Assembly (NCBI GenBank): GCA_051954955.1
Contig: JBQCHF010000151.1
Coordinates: forward strand, 1-15,657
Direction of reading: 5' to 3'
Origin: JBQCHF01 sp051954955
GTDB taxonomy: Bacteria; Actinomycetota; Actinomycetes; Motilibacterales; Motilibacteraceae
Length of the DNA stretch: 15,657 nucleotides
This document shows, piece by piece, positions 6,081 through 12,729 of the stretch. The position numbers and the translations under genes were made by a program. Within the stretch, counting starts at the first letter, position 1. Every line of letters starts with the position of its first letter. Below the pieces are notes generated by a model. It saw only the letters and a program-made list of their open reading frames with translations. It was not told the DNA's origin and did not search any database.

Positions 6081-8160
6081 CCGCCGCCGCGACCAGGGCG
6101 GCGTAGTCGGCCTGGTGCCCGGGCCGGACGTGGATGCCGTCGTCGTAGAGCCAGTCCGGGTGCGCCGAGGCGAGGGCGTTCCAGCGCGCGACCACCACGT
6201 TGGGGTGCGCCGCGGCCGCCGCGGCGATGACCTTCTCGTTGGGCCGCTCCCAGGCGCGGGGCACGTGGTCGTCCACCAGCACCACCCGGCGCCGGTCGGC
6301 GAGCTCGGTGAGCAGCGCCTCGAGCTCGCTGCGCTTGATCGGGCCGTTGCTGCCGGTGTGCAGCACCACGACCGGTGCGAGCGTGCCCGCGGCGGCGAGG
6401 CGGCGCACCGCGGCGAAGGCGTCGCGCACCTGGCGGCCCTCCTCCGCGTCCACCCGGATTCCCGGCAGTGCTCGGGCCAGCGCCGCGGCGGCCCCGCTCA
6501 TCACGCTGTCGCCGACGGCGGAGACGGTGGGCAGCGCCGCCTCCGTGCCGTCCCTGCCGGGGGTCGTCGGGGCGGGCTCGGTCGGCACCGGCGGGGGCGG
6601 TCCCTGGGTCCTCGCCGGCGGGGGAGCCGGCGGGGAAGCCGTCGTGGGCGGCGTCGTCGTCGGCGCCGACGGCGGGGCCTGCGTGGGCAGCGCGACCATC
6701 GGCCGGCTGGCCAGCACCTGCTCGGCCCGGGGGGCGACCGGGCGGGCCGCGGCCGCACCGGCGCCCACCCCAGCGACCACGGCCAGGCCGGCCACGGCCG
6801 CACCCGCGCTGCGCCAGCCGACCCGCGGAAGTCCCGCGGTGGCCGGCAGGCCCGGCAGCGGCACGGCCCGGCCGAGCTGGCGCAGGTGGGCGCCCACCGA
6901 CCGCAGCCACGGGTCCAGCGCCCCGGAGCGCACCGGCCGCTCGACCCACCGGTGGCAGGCCTCGGTGAGGGCCAGCGTCACGGCCAGCCGGAGCCCGAGG
7001 GTGGGCCACGGCCCCCAGGGCAGGTCCAGCTCGGGCCGGGTGAGGACGAACACCGGCCAGTGCCACAGGTAGAGCCCGTACGAGCGCTCGCCCAGCCACC
7101 GCAGCGGCTGCCGGTCCAGCAGCGGGCCGAGCCGGCCGCCGGTGCGCACCGCGGCGGCCACGACGGCGGCGGCCAGCAGCGACACCGCGAGGAACCCGCC
7201 GTGGCGGTACAGCCCGGGGCTGACCTCCCCCACCCGCCAGGCGACCACGCCCAGGGCCAGCAGCGCGAGCGCCCCGAGCCCGTCGACGACCCGGCCGGCC
7301 GCCCCACCGATCCTCAGGCGGAGCCGAGGCCACGTCGTCGAGCGGACGGCGGCCAGGGCGGCACCTGCCATCAGGCCCATGGCGTGCGTGTCCGTGCCGA
7401 AGTACTCGCGCGAGCCGTCGCTGCCGTAGGGGACATCGGCGCGGGCGGCGAGCACACCCATCAGCAACGTCGACGCCGCCGCACCGACGGCCGCCGCCAG
7501 CCCGACCCGACGCAGGGCCTTCCGCGGGGTAGGCCGGCCCACGGTGAGCAGGGCGACCAGCACCGGCGGCCAGAGCAGGTAGAACTGCTCCTCCACCGCC
7601 AGCGACCACAGGTGCTGCACGACCGACGGGCGCTCGGCGGCGTCGAAGTAGGACTGGTGGCGGGCCAGCAGCTCCCGGTTGGTGACGTAGCCCAGCGAGG
7701 CGAGCACGTCGGCGCGGACCCGGGCCACCTCCTGCGGCCAGCCGGCCAGCAGCGCCGCCGTGGTGACCAGCAGCAGCGCCCACAGCGCGGGCAGCAGCCG
7801 CCGGGCCCGGCGCAGCCAGAAGGCGGGCAGGTCGACCCGGCCGGCCCGTGCGTGCTCGCCGAGCAGCAGCGTGGTGATGAGGAAGCCGGACACGACGAAG
7901 AAGACGTCGACGCCGAGGAAGCCGCCGGGCAGCCAGTCCGGGTCGGCGTGGTAGACGAGCACGGCCACCACGGCCAGGGCGCGCAGGCCGTCCAGGCCGG
8001 CCAGCCGGCCGCCGCGCCCCCGCCCGGGCGACCGCTCGCCCTGCCGCTCCTCCTGCCGGTCCGCTGCCGCGGTCCGTCCCCGCCCCCGAGCCCCCACCTG
8101 CCGCGCTCCCCACCCTCGCCCGCTCCGGCCCACCGGTGACCGCTGCCGCCGCCCGGGCAC
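6058..8160 (-). CDS. Membrane acyltransferase-3 fused to SGNH hydrolase-like domain (OafA-type)
   Basis: This 700-residue protein has a basic cytoplasmic N-terminus, then an acyltransferase-3 domain of about 10 spans (residues 53-410). That domain includes LAGLDGLRALAVVAVLVYH with the conserved His71, FLGVDVFFVVSGFLI, and the RRARRLLPALW segment. After an 11th span (about 451-472) comes a Pro/Thr-rich linker (490-535), followed by an extracytoplasmic SGNH-like domain. That domain has GDSVM with nucleophile Ser552, TGSNG with Asn605, and DDGIH with Asp674 and His677. Such two-domain proteins move acyl groups across the membrane and O-acylate envelope polysaccharides or glycolipids; the acceptor here is unknown. 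The GTG start at 8160 has only a weak ribosome site. The gene lies 72 bp after modC and converges with the spermidine-synthase-like gene. Confidence 0.9.
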   Translation of the reverse strand: MPGRRQRSPVGRSGRGWGARQVGARGRGRTAAADRQEERQGERSPGRGRGGRLAGLDGLRALAVVAVLVYHADPDWLPGGFLGVDVFFVVSGFLITTLLLGEHARAGRVDLPAFWLRRARRLLPALWALLLVTTAALLAGWPQEVARVRADVLASLGYVTNRELLARHQSYFDAAERPSVVQHLWSLAVEEQFYLLWPPVLVALLTVGRPTPRKALRRVGLAAAVGAAASTLLMGVLAARADVPYGSDGSREYFGTDTHAMGLMAGAALAAVRSTTWPRLRLRIGGAAGRVVDGLGALALLALGVVAWRVGEVSPGLYRHGGFLAVSLLAAAVVAAAVRTGGRLGPLLDRQPLRWLGERSYGLYLWHWPVFVLTRPELDLPWGPWPTLGLRLAVTLALTEACHRWVERPVRSGALDPWLRSVGAHLRQLGRAVPLPGLPATAGLPRVGWRSAGAAVAGLAVVAGVGAGAAAARPVAPRAEQVLASRPMVALPTQAPPSAPTTTPPTTASPPAPPPARTQGPPPPVPTEPAPTTPGRDGTEAALPTVSAVGDSVMSGAAAALARALPGIRVDAEEGRQVRDAFAAVRRLAAAGTLAPVVVLHTGSNGPIKRSELEALLTELADRRRVVLVDDHVPRAWERPNEKVIAAAAAAHPNVVVARWNALASAHPDWLYDDGIHVRPGHQADYAALVAAAVNAPGRR

Positions 8161-8193
8161 CCATCGTCTCGACCTCGTGACGCCCGAGCGGGC

Positions 8194-8229
8194 CGGTCGG
8201 TTGCTGACCGTCTGGTCGAGGGGACCTCG
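8194..8229 (-). terminator. Weak hairpins between modC and the acyltransferase gene
   Basis: Two short stems follow the modC stop: CGAGG/CCTCG (8217-8221 with 8225-8229) and CGGTC/GACCG (8194-8198 with 8206-8210). Each has only 5 bp and there is no U-tract. They may mark the end of the mod operon or may be incidental in such GC-rich DNA. Confidence 0.25.
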
Positions 8230-8232
8230 CGC

Positions 8233-9360
8233 TCAGGCGGGGACGCCCACGGCGGCGGGGTAGACCTCCACCTCCATGGCCTTGACGGTGAGCCAGACCG
8301 CGCTGCCCACGCCCAGGCCCAGCTCGGCCACGGCCGCCGGGGTGACGTCGGCGAGCACCGCCGGCTCGGCGTCCACCTGCAGGCGCACCCGGTCGGCCAG
8401 CAGTTCCATCCCGCGGACGGTGCCGGGCCAGGTGTTGCGCACGCTGGAGGGGCCGGGGTGCTCACCGTGCACCGTGACGGCGGCGGGGCGGACCGCGACC
8501 AGGACCGCGGCGCCGTCCGGCACGCCCGGGTCCGCGGCCGGGACCAGGGCGCCGCCGCCGGCCACCCGCGCGGCGCGCTCGGCCGCGGACCAGGTGCCGC
8601 GGTGCAGCGTGAGCCCGACCAGCCGGGCGACGTAGTCGGTGGCGGGTCGGCGGGCGACCTCGGCCGGCGCGCCGGCCTGCACCACCCGACCGGCCTCCAG
8701 CACCACCAGGCGGTCGGCGAGCACCAGCGCCTCGAGCGGGTCGTGGGTGACCAGCAGCGTCGGGCCGGCGAAGGAGCCGAGGTGGGCGCGCAGCTCGGTG
8801 CGCACGGTCACCCGGGTGCCGGCGTCGAGCGCGGCCAGCGGCTCGTCCAGCAGGAGCAGCGCCGGGTCGGTGGCCAGGGCCCTGGCCAGCGCCACCCGCT
8901 GAGCCTGGCCGCCGGACAGCGCCGACGGGCGGCGGTCGGCCAGGGCGTCGACCTCCAGCCGGGCCAGCCACTCGTGCGCCACCGCGCGGCCCGCCTGGCG
9001 GGACTGGCCGCGCGCCTGCAGCCCGAACGCGACGTTGTCCAGCACGGACAGGTGCGGGAACAGGCGGTAGTCCTGGAAGACCAGCCCCACCCGCCGTCGC
9101 TCGGCGGGGACGAAGCGCCCGGCACCGTCGTCGAGGAGGTCGCCGGCCAGCGCGAGCCGCCCGCGGGTGAGCGGCACCAGCCCGGCGAGCGTGCGCAGCA
9201 GCGTGCTCTTGCCCGCCCCGTTCGGGCCGACCACGCCGACGACCTCCCCGGGCTCGGCGCACAGGGCCAGCTCGAGCCCGAAGGACCCGCGCACCACCGC
9301 GCCGTCGAGCTCCAGCCCCGCCGCGGGCGCCGGTGCTGCGGCGGGCAGGGGAGCGCTCAT
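8233..9360 (-). CDS. modC: Molybdate ABC transporter ATP-binding protein ModC
   Basis: This 375-residue ABC ATPase powers molybdate (and possibly tungstate) import together with ModB. The motifs are intact: Walker A GPNGAGKST (45-53), Q-loop FQDYRLFPHL (95-104), signature LSGGQ (148-152), Walker B LLLLDEP with Asp172 and Glu173, and the switch histidine in LLVTHDP. The last third (about residues 310-370) is a TOBE/Mop-like oxyanion-binding domain ending in VWLTVKAMEVEVYP, which separates ModC from generic importers. The start is ATG 9360, overlapping the modB stop as ATGA, so translation is coupled. The same frame remains open far upstream, but that extension is antisense shadow of modB. Confidence 0.95.
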   Translation of the reverse strand: MSAPLPAAAPAPAAGLELDGAVVRGSFGLELALCAEPGEVVGVVGPNGAGKSTLLRTLAGLVPLTRGRLALAGDLLDDGAGRFVPAERRRVGLVFQDYRLFPHLSVLDNVAFGLQARGQSRQAGRAVAHEWLARLEVDALADRRPSALSGGQAQRVALARALATDPALLLLDEPLAALDAGTRVTVRTELRAHLGSFAGPTLLVTHDPLEALVLADRLVVLEAGRVVQAGAPAEVARRPATDYVARLVGLTLHRGTWSAAERAARVAGGGALVPAADPGVPDGAAVLVAVRPAAVTVHGEHPGPSSVRNTWPGTVRGMELLADRVRLQVDAEPAVLADVTPAAVAELGLGVGSAVWLTVKAMEVEVYPAAVGVPA

Positions 9361-10208
9361 GCCGCCTGCCCCGGCACCGGTCCGCGCAGCCAGCGCTCGC
9401 GCAGCAGGAGGAGCACGGTGACCGACACCGCGAGCAGGATCAGGCTGAGCGCCACCGCGGCCTCCGGGTCGGTCTGCAGCGCGAGGTAGACCGCCAGCGG
9501 CATCGTCTGGGTGCGCCCCGGGAAGCTGCCGGCGAAGGTGATGGTGGCACCGAACTCGCCCAGCGCGCGGGCCCAGCACAGCACGCCCCCGGCCACCAGG
9601 GACGGCGCGACCAGCGGCAGCGTGACCCGGCGCAGCACGGCGAGCCGGGAGGCGCCGAGCGTGGCCGCCGCCTCCTCCAGCCCGAGGTCGGCCGAGCGCA
9701 GCGCCCCCTCCACGCTCACCACCAGGAACGGCATGGCCACGAAGGTCTCGGCCACCACCACGCCCGCGGTGCTGAACGGCAGCGTGAGGCCGAACCACTG
9801 GTCCAGCCAGCGCCCGAGCACCCCGGTGCGCCCGAAGGCCAGCAGCAGCGCGACCCCGCCGACGACGGGCGGCAGCACGAGCGGGAGCGTGACCAGCGCC
9901 CGCAGCGCACGCCGGCCGCGCACCTGCGAGCGGGCGAGCACCCAGGCCAGCGGCACCCCGAGCAGGAACGAGACGGCGGTGGCCGCCGTCGCGCACTCCA
10001 GGGAGAGCCGCAGCGCCTGCAGCACCACCGGGTCCGAGAGCAGCCGCGGCAGACCGCGCCAGGGTGCCCGGACCAGGAGTCCGACGAGCGGTAGGAGAAG
10101 GAAGAGGACACCGACCAGCGCGGGCACGGCGAGCAGGGCCGGGGTGCGCGGGCGTACCCCGTGGTCGGCCCGGCGCGGCTCCGCGTCGACCTCCCCCGGT
10201 GAGGTCAC
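9357..10208 (-). CDS. modB: Molybdate ABC transporter permease ModB
   Basis: This 283-residue inner-membrane permease has about six spans. The cytoplasmic EAA loop (EEAAATLGASRLAVLRRVTLP, beginning near residue 178) docks onto the ATPase. Sequences typical of ModB include TLPLVLPPVVGGVALLLAFG (107-126) and GEFGATITFAGSFPGRTQTMPLA near the C-terminus. It starts with GTG 10208, which overlaps the modA stop as GTGA, and its own stop overlaps modC as ATGA. Together with ModA and ModC it forms a complete high-affinity oxyanion importer. Confidence 0.95.
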   Translation of the reverse strand: MTSPGEVDAEPRRADHGVRPRTPALLAVPALVGVLFLLLPLVGLLVRAPWRGLPRLLSDPVVLQALRLSLECATAATAVSFLLGVPLAWVLARSQVRGRRALRALVTLPLVLPPVVGGVALLLAFGRTGVLGRWLDQWFGLTLPFSTAGVVVAETFVAMPFLVVSVEGALRSADLGLEEAAATLGASRLAVLRRVTLPLVAPSLVAGGVLCWARALGEFGATITFAGSFPGRTQTMPLAVYLALQTDPEAAVALSLILLAVSVTVLLLLRERWLRGPVPGQAA

Positions 10209-11011
10209 GGCTTCTCGAACCCCGCCCGCGCCAGCACCGCGACCCCTTCCTCCGACAGAAGGTAGGAGACGAACTGCTCGGCGAGGGCCCTGTTCGGCGC
10301 ACCCTTCAGGACGGCGACGGGGTAGTCGGTGGAGGCGTTGACGGCGGCCGGGATCGGGATCCCCTTCACCTTGCTGCCGGCAGCCTTCACGTCGGTGACG
10401 TAGACGATGCCGGCGTCGGCCTCACCGAGCTCGACCTTGGTCAGGGTGGCCTTGACGTCGGTCTCGAGGCTCACCGGGTGCGCCGCCACGCCCGCCTTCG
10501 CCAGCACCTGCCCGGCCACCGCCCCGCACGGCACCTGCGGCTGGCACAGCACCAGCTTCACCCCGGGTCGGGCGAGGTCGGCCAGCCCGGTGATGCCGGC
10601 CGGGTCGGCCGGGGGGACGGCGAGCTCCATGACGTTGCGGGCGAAGACCCGGGGACCGCTGGCCTCCCCGCCCTGCACGACCTGGTCCATGTTCTTCTGC
10701 GAGGCCGAGGCGAAGACGTCGGCGGGCGCGCCCTCGAGGGCCTGCTGGGCCAGCGTCGAGCTCGCCCCGAAGCTGAGCACGACCTTGCTGCCCGGGTGGG
10801 CGGCCTCGAACCTGTGCGCCAGCTCGGTGAACGAGCCGGTGAGGCTGGCCGCGGCGAGGACCGTGATGCTCCCGCTCGCGGCGGCCGTCGACCCTGAAGA
10901 GGCCTCGGTGCCGCCGGTGCTCGAGCCGCTCGAGCCGGACGCGCAGCCGGCCAGCAGCAGCGCCGCGGCCGCGACCGGTGGGAGGAGCCGCCGGGTCCAG
11001 CTCCAGCTCAC
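10205..11011 (-). CDS. modA: Molybdate-binding lipoprotein ModA
   Basis: The product is 268 residues from GTG 11011, preceded by GGGAGG at 5-nt spacing. The N-terminal signal is a lipoprotein type: RR, a hydrophobic stretch, and lipobox LAGC with Cys23 as the lipidated residue. A Ser/Gly-rich spacer follows. The binding protein then shows the ModA pattern: VLAAASLTGSFTELA, FGASSTLAQQALEGAPADVFASAS, and later GEADAGIVYVTDVKAAG, which supply the oxyanion ligands. It is membrane-anchored on the outer face and hands molybdate or tungstate to ModBC. The start overlaps the stop of the regulator gene (GTGA), making all four genes one coupled operon. A longer open frame to 11152 is shadow of that regulator gene. 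Confidence 0.95.
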   Translation of the reverse strand: MSWSWTRRLLPPVAAAALLLAGCASGSSGSSTGGTEASSGSTAAASGSITVLAAASLTGSFTELAHRFEAAHPGSKVVLSFGASSTLAQQALEGAPADVFASASQKNMDQVVQGGEASGPRVFARNVMELAVPPADPAGITGLADLARPGVKLVLCQPQVPCGAVAGQVLAKAGVAAHPVSLETDVKATLTKVELGEADAGIVYVTDVKAAGSKVKGIPIPAAVNASTDYPVAVLKGAPNRALAEQFVSYLLSEEGVAVLARAGFEKP

Positions 11012-11445
11012 GCGGACCTCCCGGGCTGCTCCGGCAGCTCCACGACCACGTTGGTCGACTTCACCGAGGCCACCGCGAGGACCCCGGGCTCGAGCCCGAG
11101 GTCGTCGGCGGCCTCGCGGGACATGAGCGAGACCACCCGGTACGGGCCGCACTGCAGCTCGACCTGGGCCATCACGGTGTCCTTCACCACCCGGGTGACC
11201 AGCCCGGTCAGGCGGTTGCGCGCCGACTCGGCGACCACCCGGCGCGCCGGAGGAGGCGGTTCGTCGGCGGCCAGCGCGGTGGCGAAGCGGGCCAGCTCTG
11301 CGCCCTCGACGGCCCGGCGCCCGGCGGCATCGGTCGTCGTGGCCAGCCGGCCGGCGTCGGCCCAGCGGCGCAGCGTGTCGTCACTGACGCCGAGCAGGTC
11401 GGCTGCTTCGCGGAAGCGGAAGGACACGGGCACATCTAACCGCAT
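11008..11445 (-). CDS. MerR-like HTH plus Mop (molybdopterin-binding/TOBE) domain regulator
   Basis: The product is 145 residues. The first half is an excisionase/MerR-like helix-turn-helix (about residues 10-54), with FREAADLLGVSDDTLRRWADAGRL followed by a short wing. The second half (76-138) is a single Mop domain: SARNRLTGLVTRVVKDTVMAQVELQ, and then a repeat-type ending LGVLAVASVKSTNVVVE-like. Mop domains bind molybdate oxyanions. The protein is thus the probable molybdate sensor of this operon, a small actinobacterial counterpart of ModE, although the DNA-binding role has not been demonstrated here. It is first in the operon and overlaps modA by 4 bp. The ATG start at 11445 has no Shine-Dalgarno but lies 6 nt after a TAGGGT box. 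An alternative GTG start three or four codons later cannot be excluded. Confidence 0.88.
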   Translation of the reverse strand: MRLDVPVSFRFREAADLLGVSDDTLRRWADAGRLATTTDAAGRRAVEGAELARFATALAADEPPPPARRVVAESARNRLTGLVTRVVKDTVMAQVELQCGPYRVVSLMSREAADDLGLEPGVLAVASVKSTNVVVELPEQPGRSA

Positions 11446-11457
11446 CTGCGGACCCTA
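11446..11457 (-). promoter_or_regulatory. Candidate -10 box for a leaderless mod operon transcript
   Basis: On the minus strand TAGGGT (11457-11452) fits the actinobacterial TANNNT -10 pattern. It is followed by exactly 6 nt before the ATG of the Mop-domain regulator, the spacing expected when the transcript begins at the start codon. No convincing -35 element is visible. The absence of a ribosome-binding site supports a leaderless start. Confidence 0.45.
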
Positions 11458-11482
11458 AGTGGCTGGACGCCGCCGAGGCCGA

Positions 11483-11497
11483 GCGGACCCGGTCCGC
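11483..11497 (-). promoter_or_regulatory. Perfect dyad GCGGACC-C-GGTCCGC
   Basis: The 7-bp arms are perfect around one central base. They sit 3 bp beyond the YcaO stop codon and about 26 bp upstream of the candidate -10 box of the mod operon. The half-site motif GCGGACCC occurs again at 11448-11455, just downstream of the -10 box. It may serve as a terminator hairpin for the RiPP operon, as an operator for the Mop-domain regulator, or both. Confidence 0.45.
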
Positions 11498-11499
11498 GC

Positions 11500-12729
11500 C
11501 TAGATGAACGGGTGCGGCGGGCTTCCGAGGACGTCCTCGGCTGCGGCCAGCGCCTCCAAGCCCCACTGCGTGTCCGGCGCGCACGCCCTGGCTCGGTCCA
11601 CCGTCCAGGTGAGGCTCTCGTCCATGCGCAGGGGCTGCAGGTGCGGGCAGGCCACCTTGACCACCTGCCAGCCCATGGCGCGGACCGGCTCGGGGAGCCG
11701 GCCGGTGAGCCGCACCACCACGCACGGCGGCATCCTCGCCTCGACCTCGACAGGGCACGGGTCTCGCCAGGCCGCGGCGTCGTCGTCGACGAACGAGCCG
11801 ACCCAGGCCTGGGCGGCCTCGACCGCGGCCAGGCTGCGGCAGTGGGCCGCGCGGGCGGCGTCGTCGCGCACCGGGCCAGGCGGCTCGAGCGGCGGTGGCG
11901 AGGCCGGCATGGAGGCCAGCAGCGCCCAGACCTGCAGCGCCTCGCGGGCGGCTCGGACCACCGAGTCCGGCCACGAGGCCCCCAGCCCGAGGCCGGCCGC
12001 CACCAGCCGGCGGGTCCGGTCCACGGCCACGCAGACGACGGCGCCAACCCCCGGCAGCAGCGTCGGGGCGGTGCCGGCCCCCAGCTGCAGATCGAGCTCG
12101 TCCGCGGTGCCGAGGAGCGTGGCCAGCGGCTGTCCCGTGGGCTGCTCGGCCAGCTGCGCCAGGGGCACCCGCGGCAGCCGGACCTGCCGGGCCCACGCGA
12201 TCATGGCGGCGTCCCGCTCAAGCAGCTCGCGGCAGGCGGCGCGTAGCGCGGCGGCGGGGTCGGCCCCGGCCGCCGCCCCGGAGGGCGAGCAGTCGAACGG
12301 GGACGGCGGGCGGCGGGTCGGGTAGTCGACGAGGTCGGCCGGCACCGCAGCCCGCGCTCCCGTCTGCAGGCTGGCGCCGAGCAGCAGCCGGCCGCCACCC
12401 TCCCGGGACCAGCCCTGTGGCACCAGCGTCGAGCCCTGCAGGAGCGGGTCGTCCGGGGCCGCCTCCGGGAGCCCACCGGCGGGCAGCAGCGCGAAGCGCT
12501 CGACGGTCTCCCCGGCGGCCCGGACGAAGGTGTCGGCGCGGGTGAGGCCGCAGGCGCCGACGAGGGACAGTGCCGCCTCCGGACCGGCCACCCCCGGCCC
12601 GTGGTCCGGCGGAGCGCCGAGCTCGGCTCCCACCATCCACAGCCGGGCGGTCGCGGGCTCGGGCCGGCGCACGACCACCGCGCGCGTCAGCCCGGCGTCC
12701 GCGTGCAGAGTCCGCCAGTAGTCGATCAT
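11500..12729 (-). CDS. YcaO-domain protein, azoline-type cyclodehydratase family (RiPP maturation)
   Basis: This 409-residue YcaO protein keeps the ATP-binding acidic set: GETVERFA (73-80; Glu74, Glu77), SPSGAAAGADPAAALRAACRE (148-168) running into LLERDAAMIAW with Glu171 and Asp173, and AREALQ with Glu263. The C-terminal part matches the TOMM cyclodehydratase pattern: GWQVVKVACPHLQPLRM (353-369) and a terminal PPHPFI, close to the family's PxPxP ending. YcaO enzymes use ATP to activate a backbone amide for attack by a nucleophile, giving azolines, thioamides or amidines. No ThiF-like/RRE partner or TfuA is in the window. ATG 12729 overlaps the upstream dehydrogenase stop (ATGA), with AGGAG 10 nt before. 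It ends the RiPP operon. The upstream open extension of this frame is shadow of the dehydrogenase gene. Confidence 0.9.
   Translation of the reverse strand: MIDYWRTLHADAGLTRAVVVRRPEPATARLWMVGAELGAPPDHGPGVAGPEAALSLVGACGLTRADTFVRAAGETVERFALLPAGGLPEAAPDDPLLQGSTLVPQGWSREGGGRLLLGASLQTGARAAVPADLVDYPTRRPPSPFDCSPSGAAAGADPAAALRAACRELLERDAAMIAWARQVRLPRVPLAQLAEQPTGQPLATLLGTADELDLQLGAGTAPTLLPGVGAVVCVAVDRTRRLVAAGLGLGASWPDSVVRAAREALQVWALLASMPASPPPLEPPGPVRDDAARAAHCRSLAAVEAAQAWVGSFVDDDAAAWRDPCPVEVEARMPPCVVVRLTGRLPEPVRAMGWQVVKVACPHLQPLRMDESLTWTVDRARACAPDTQWGLEALAAAEDVLGSPPHPFI

Noticed and set aside
6115..8139. Plus-strand open frame of 674 codons opposite the acyltransferase gene
   Set aside because: Composition-driven shadow; the minus strand carries the intact acyltransferase and SGNH motifs.
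9361..10302. N-terminal extension making a 689-residue fusion ahead of ModC
   Set aside because: The extension is ModB DNA read in the wrong frame; ModC has its own ATG with an ATGA overlap.
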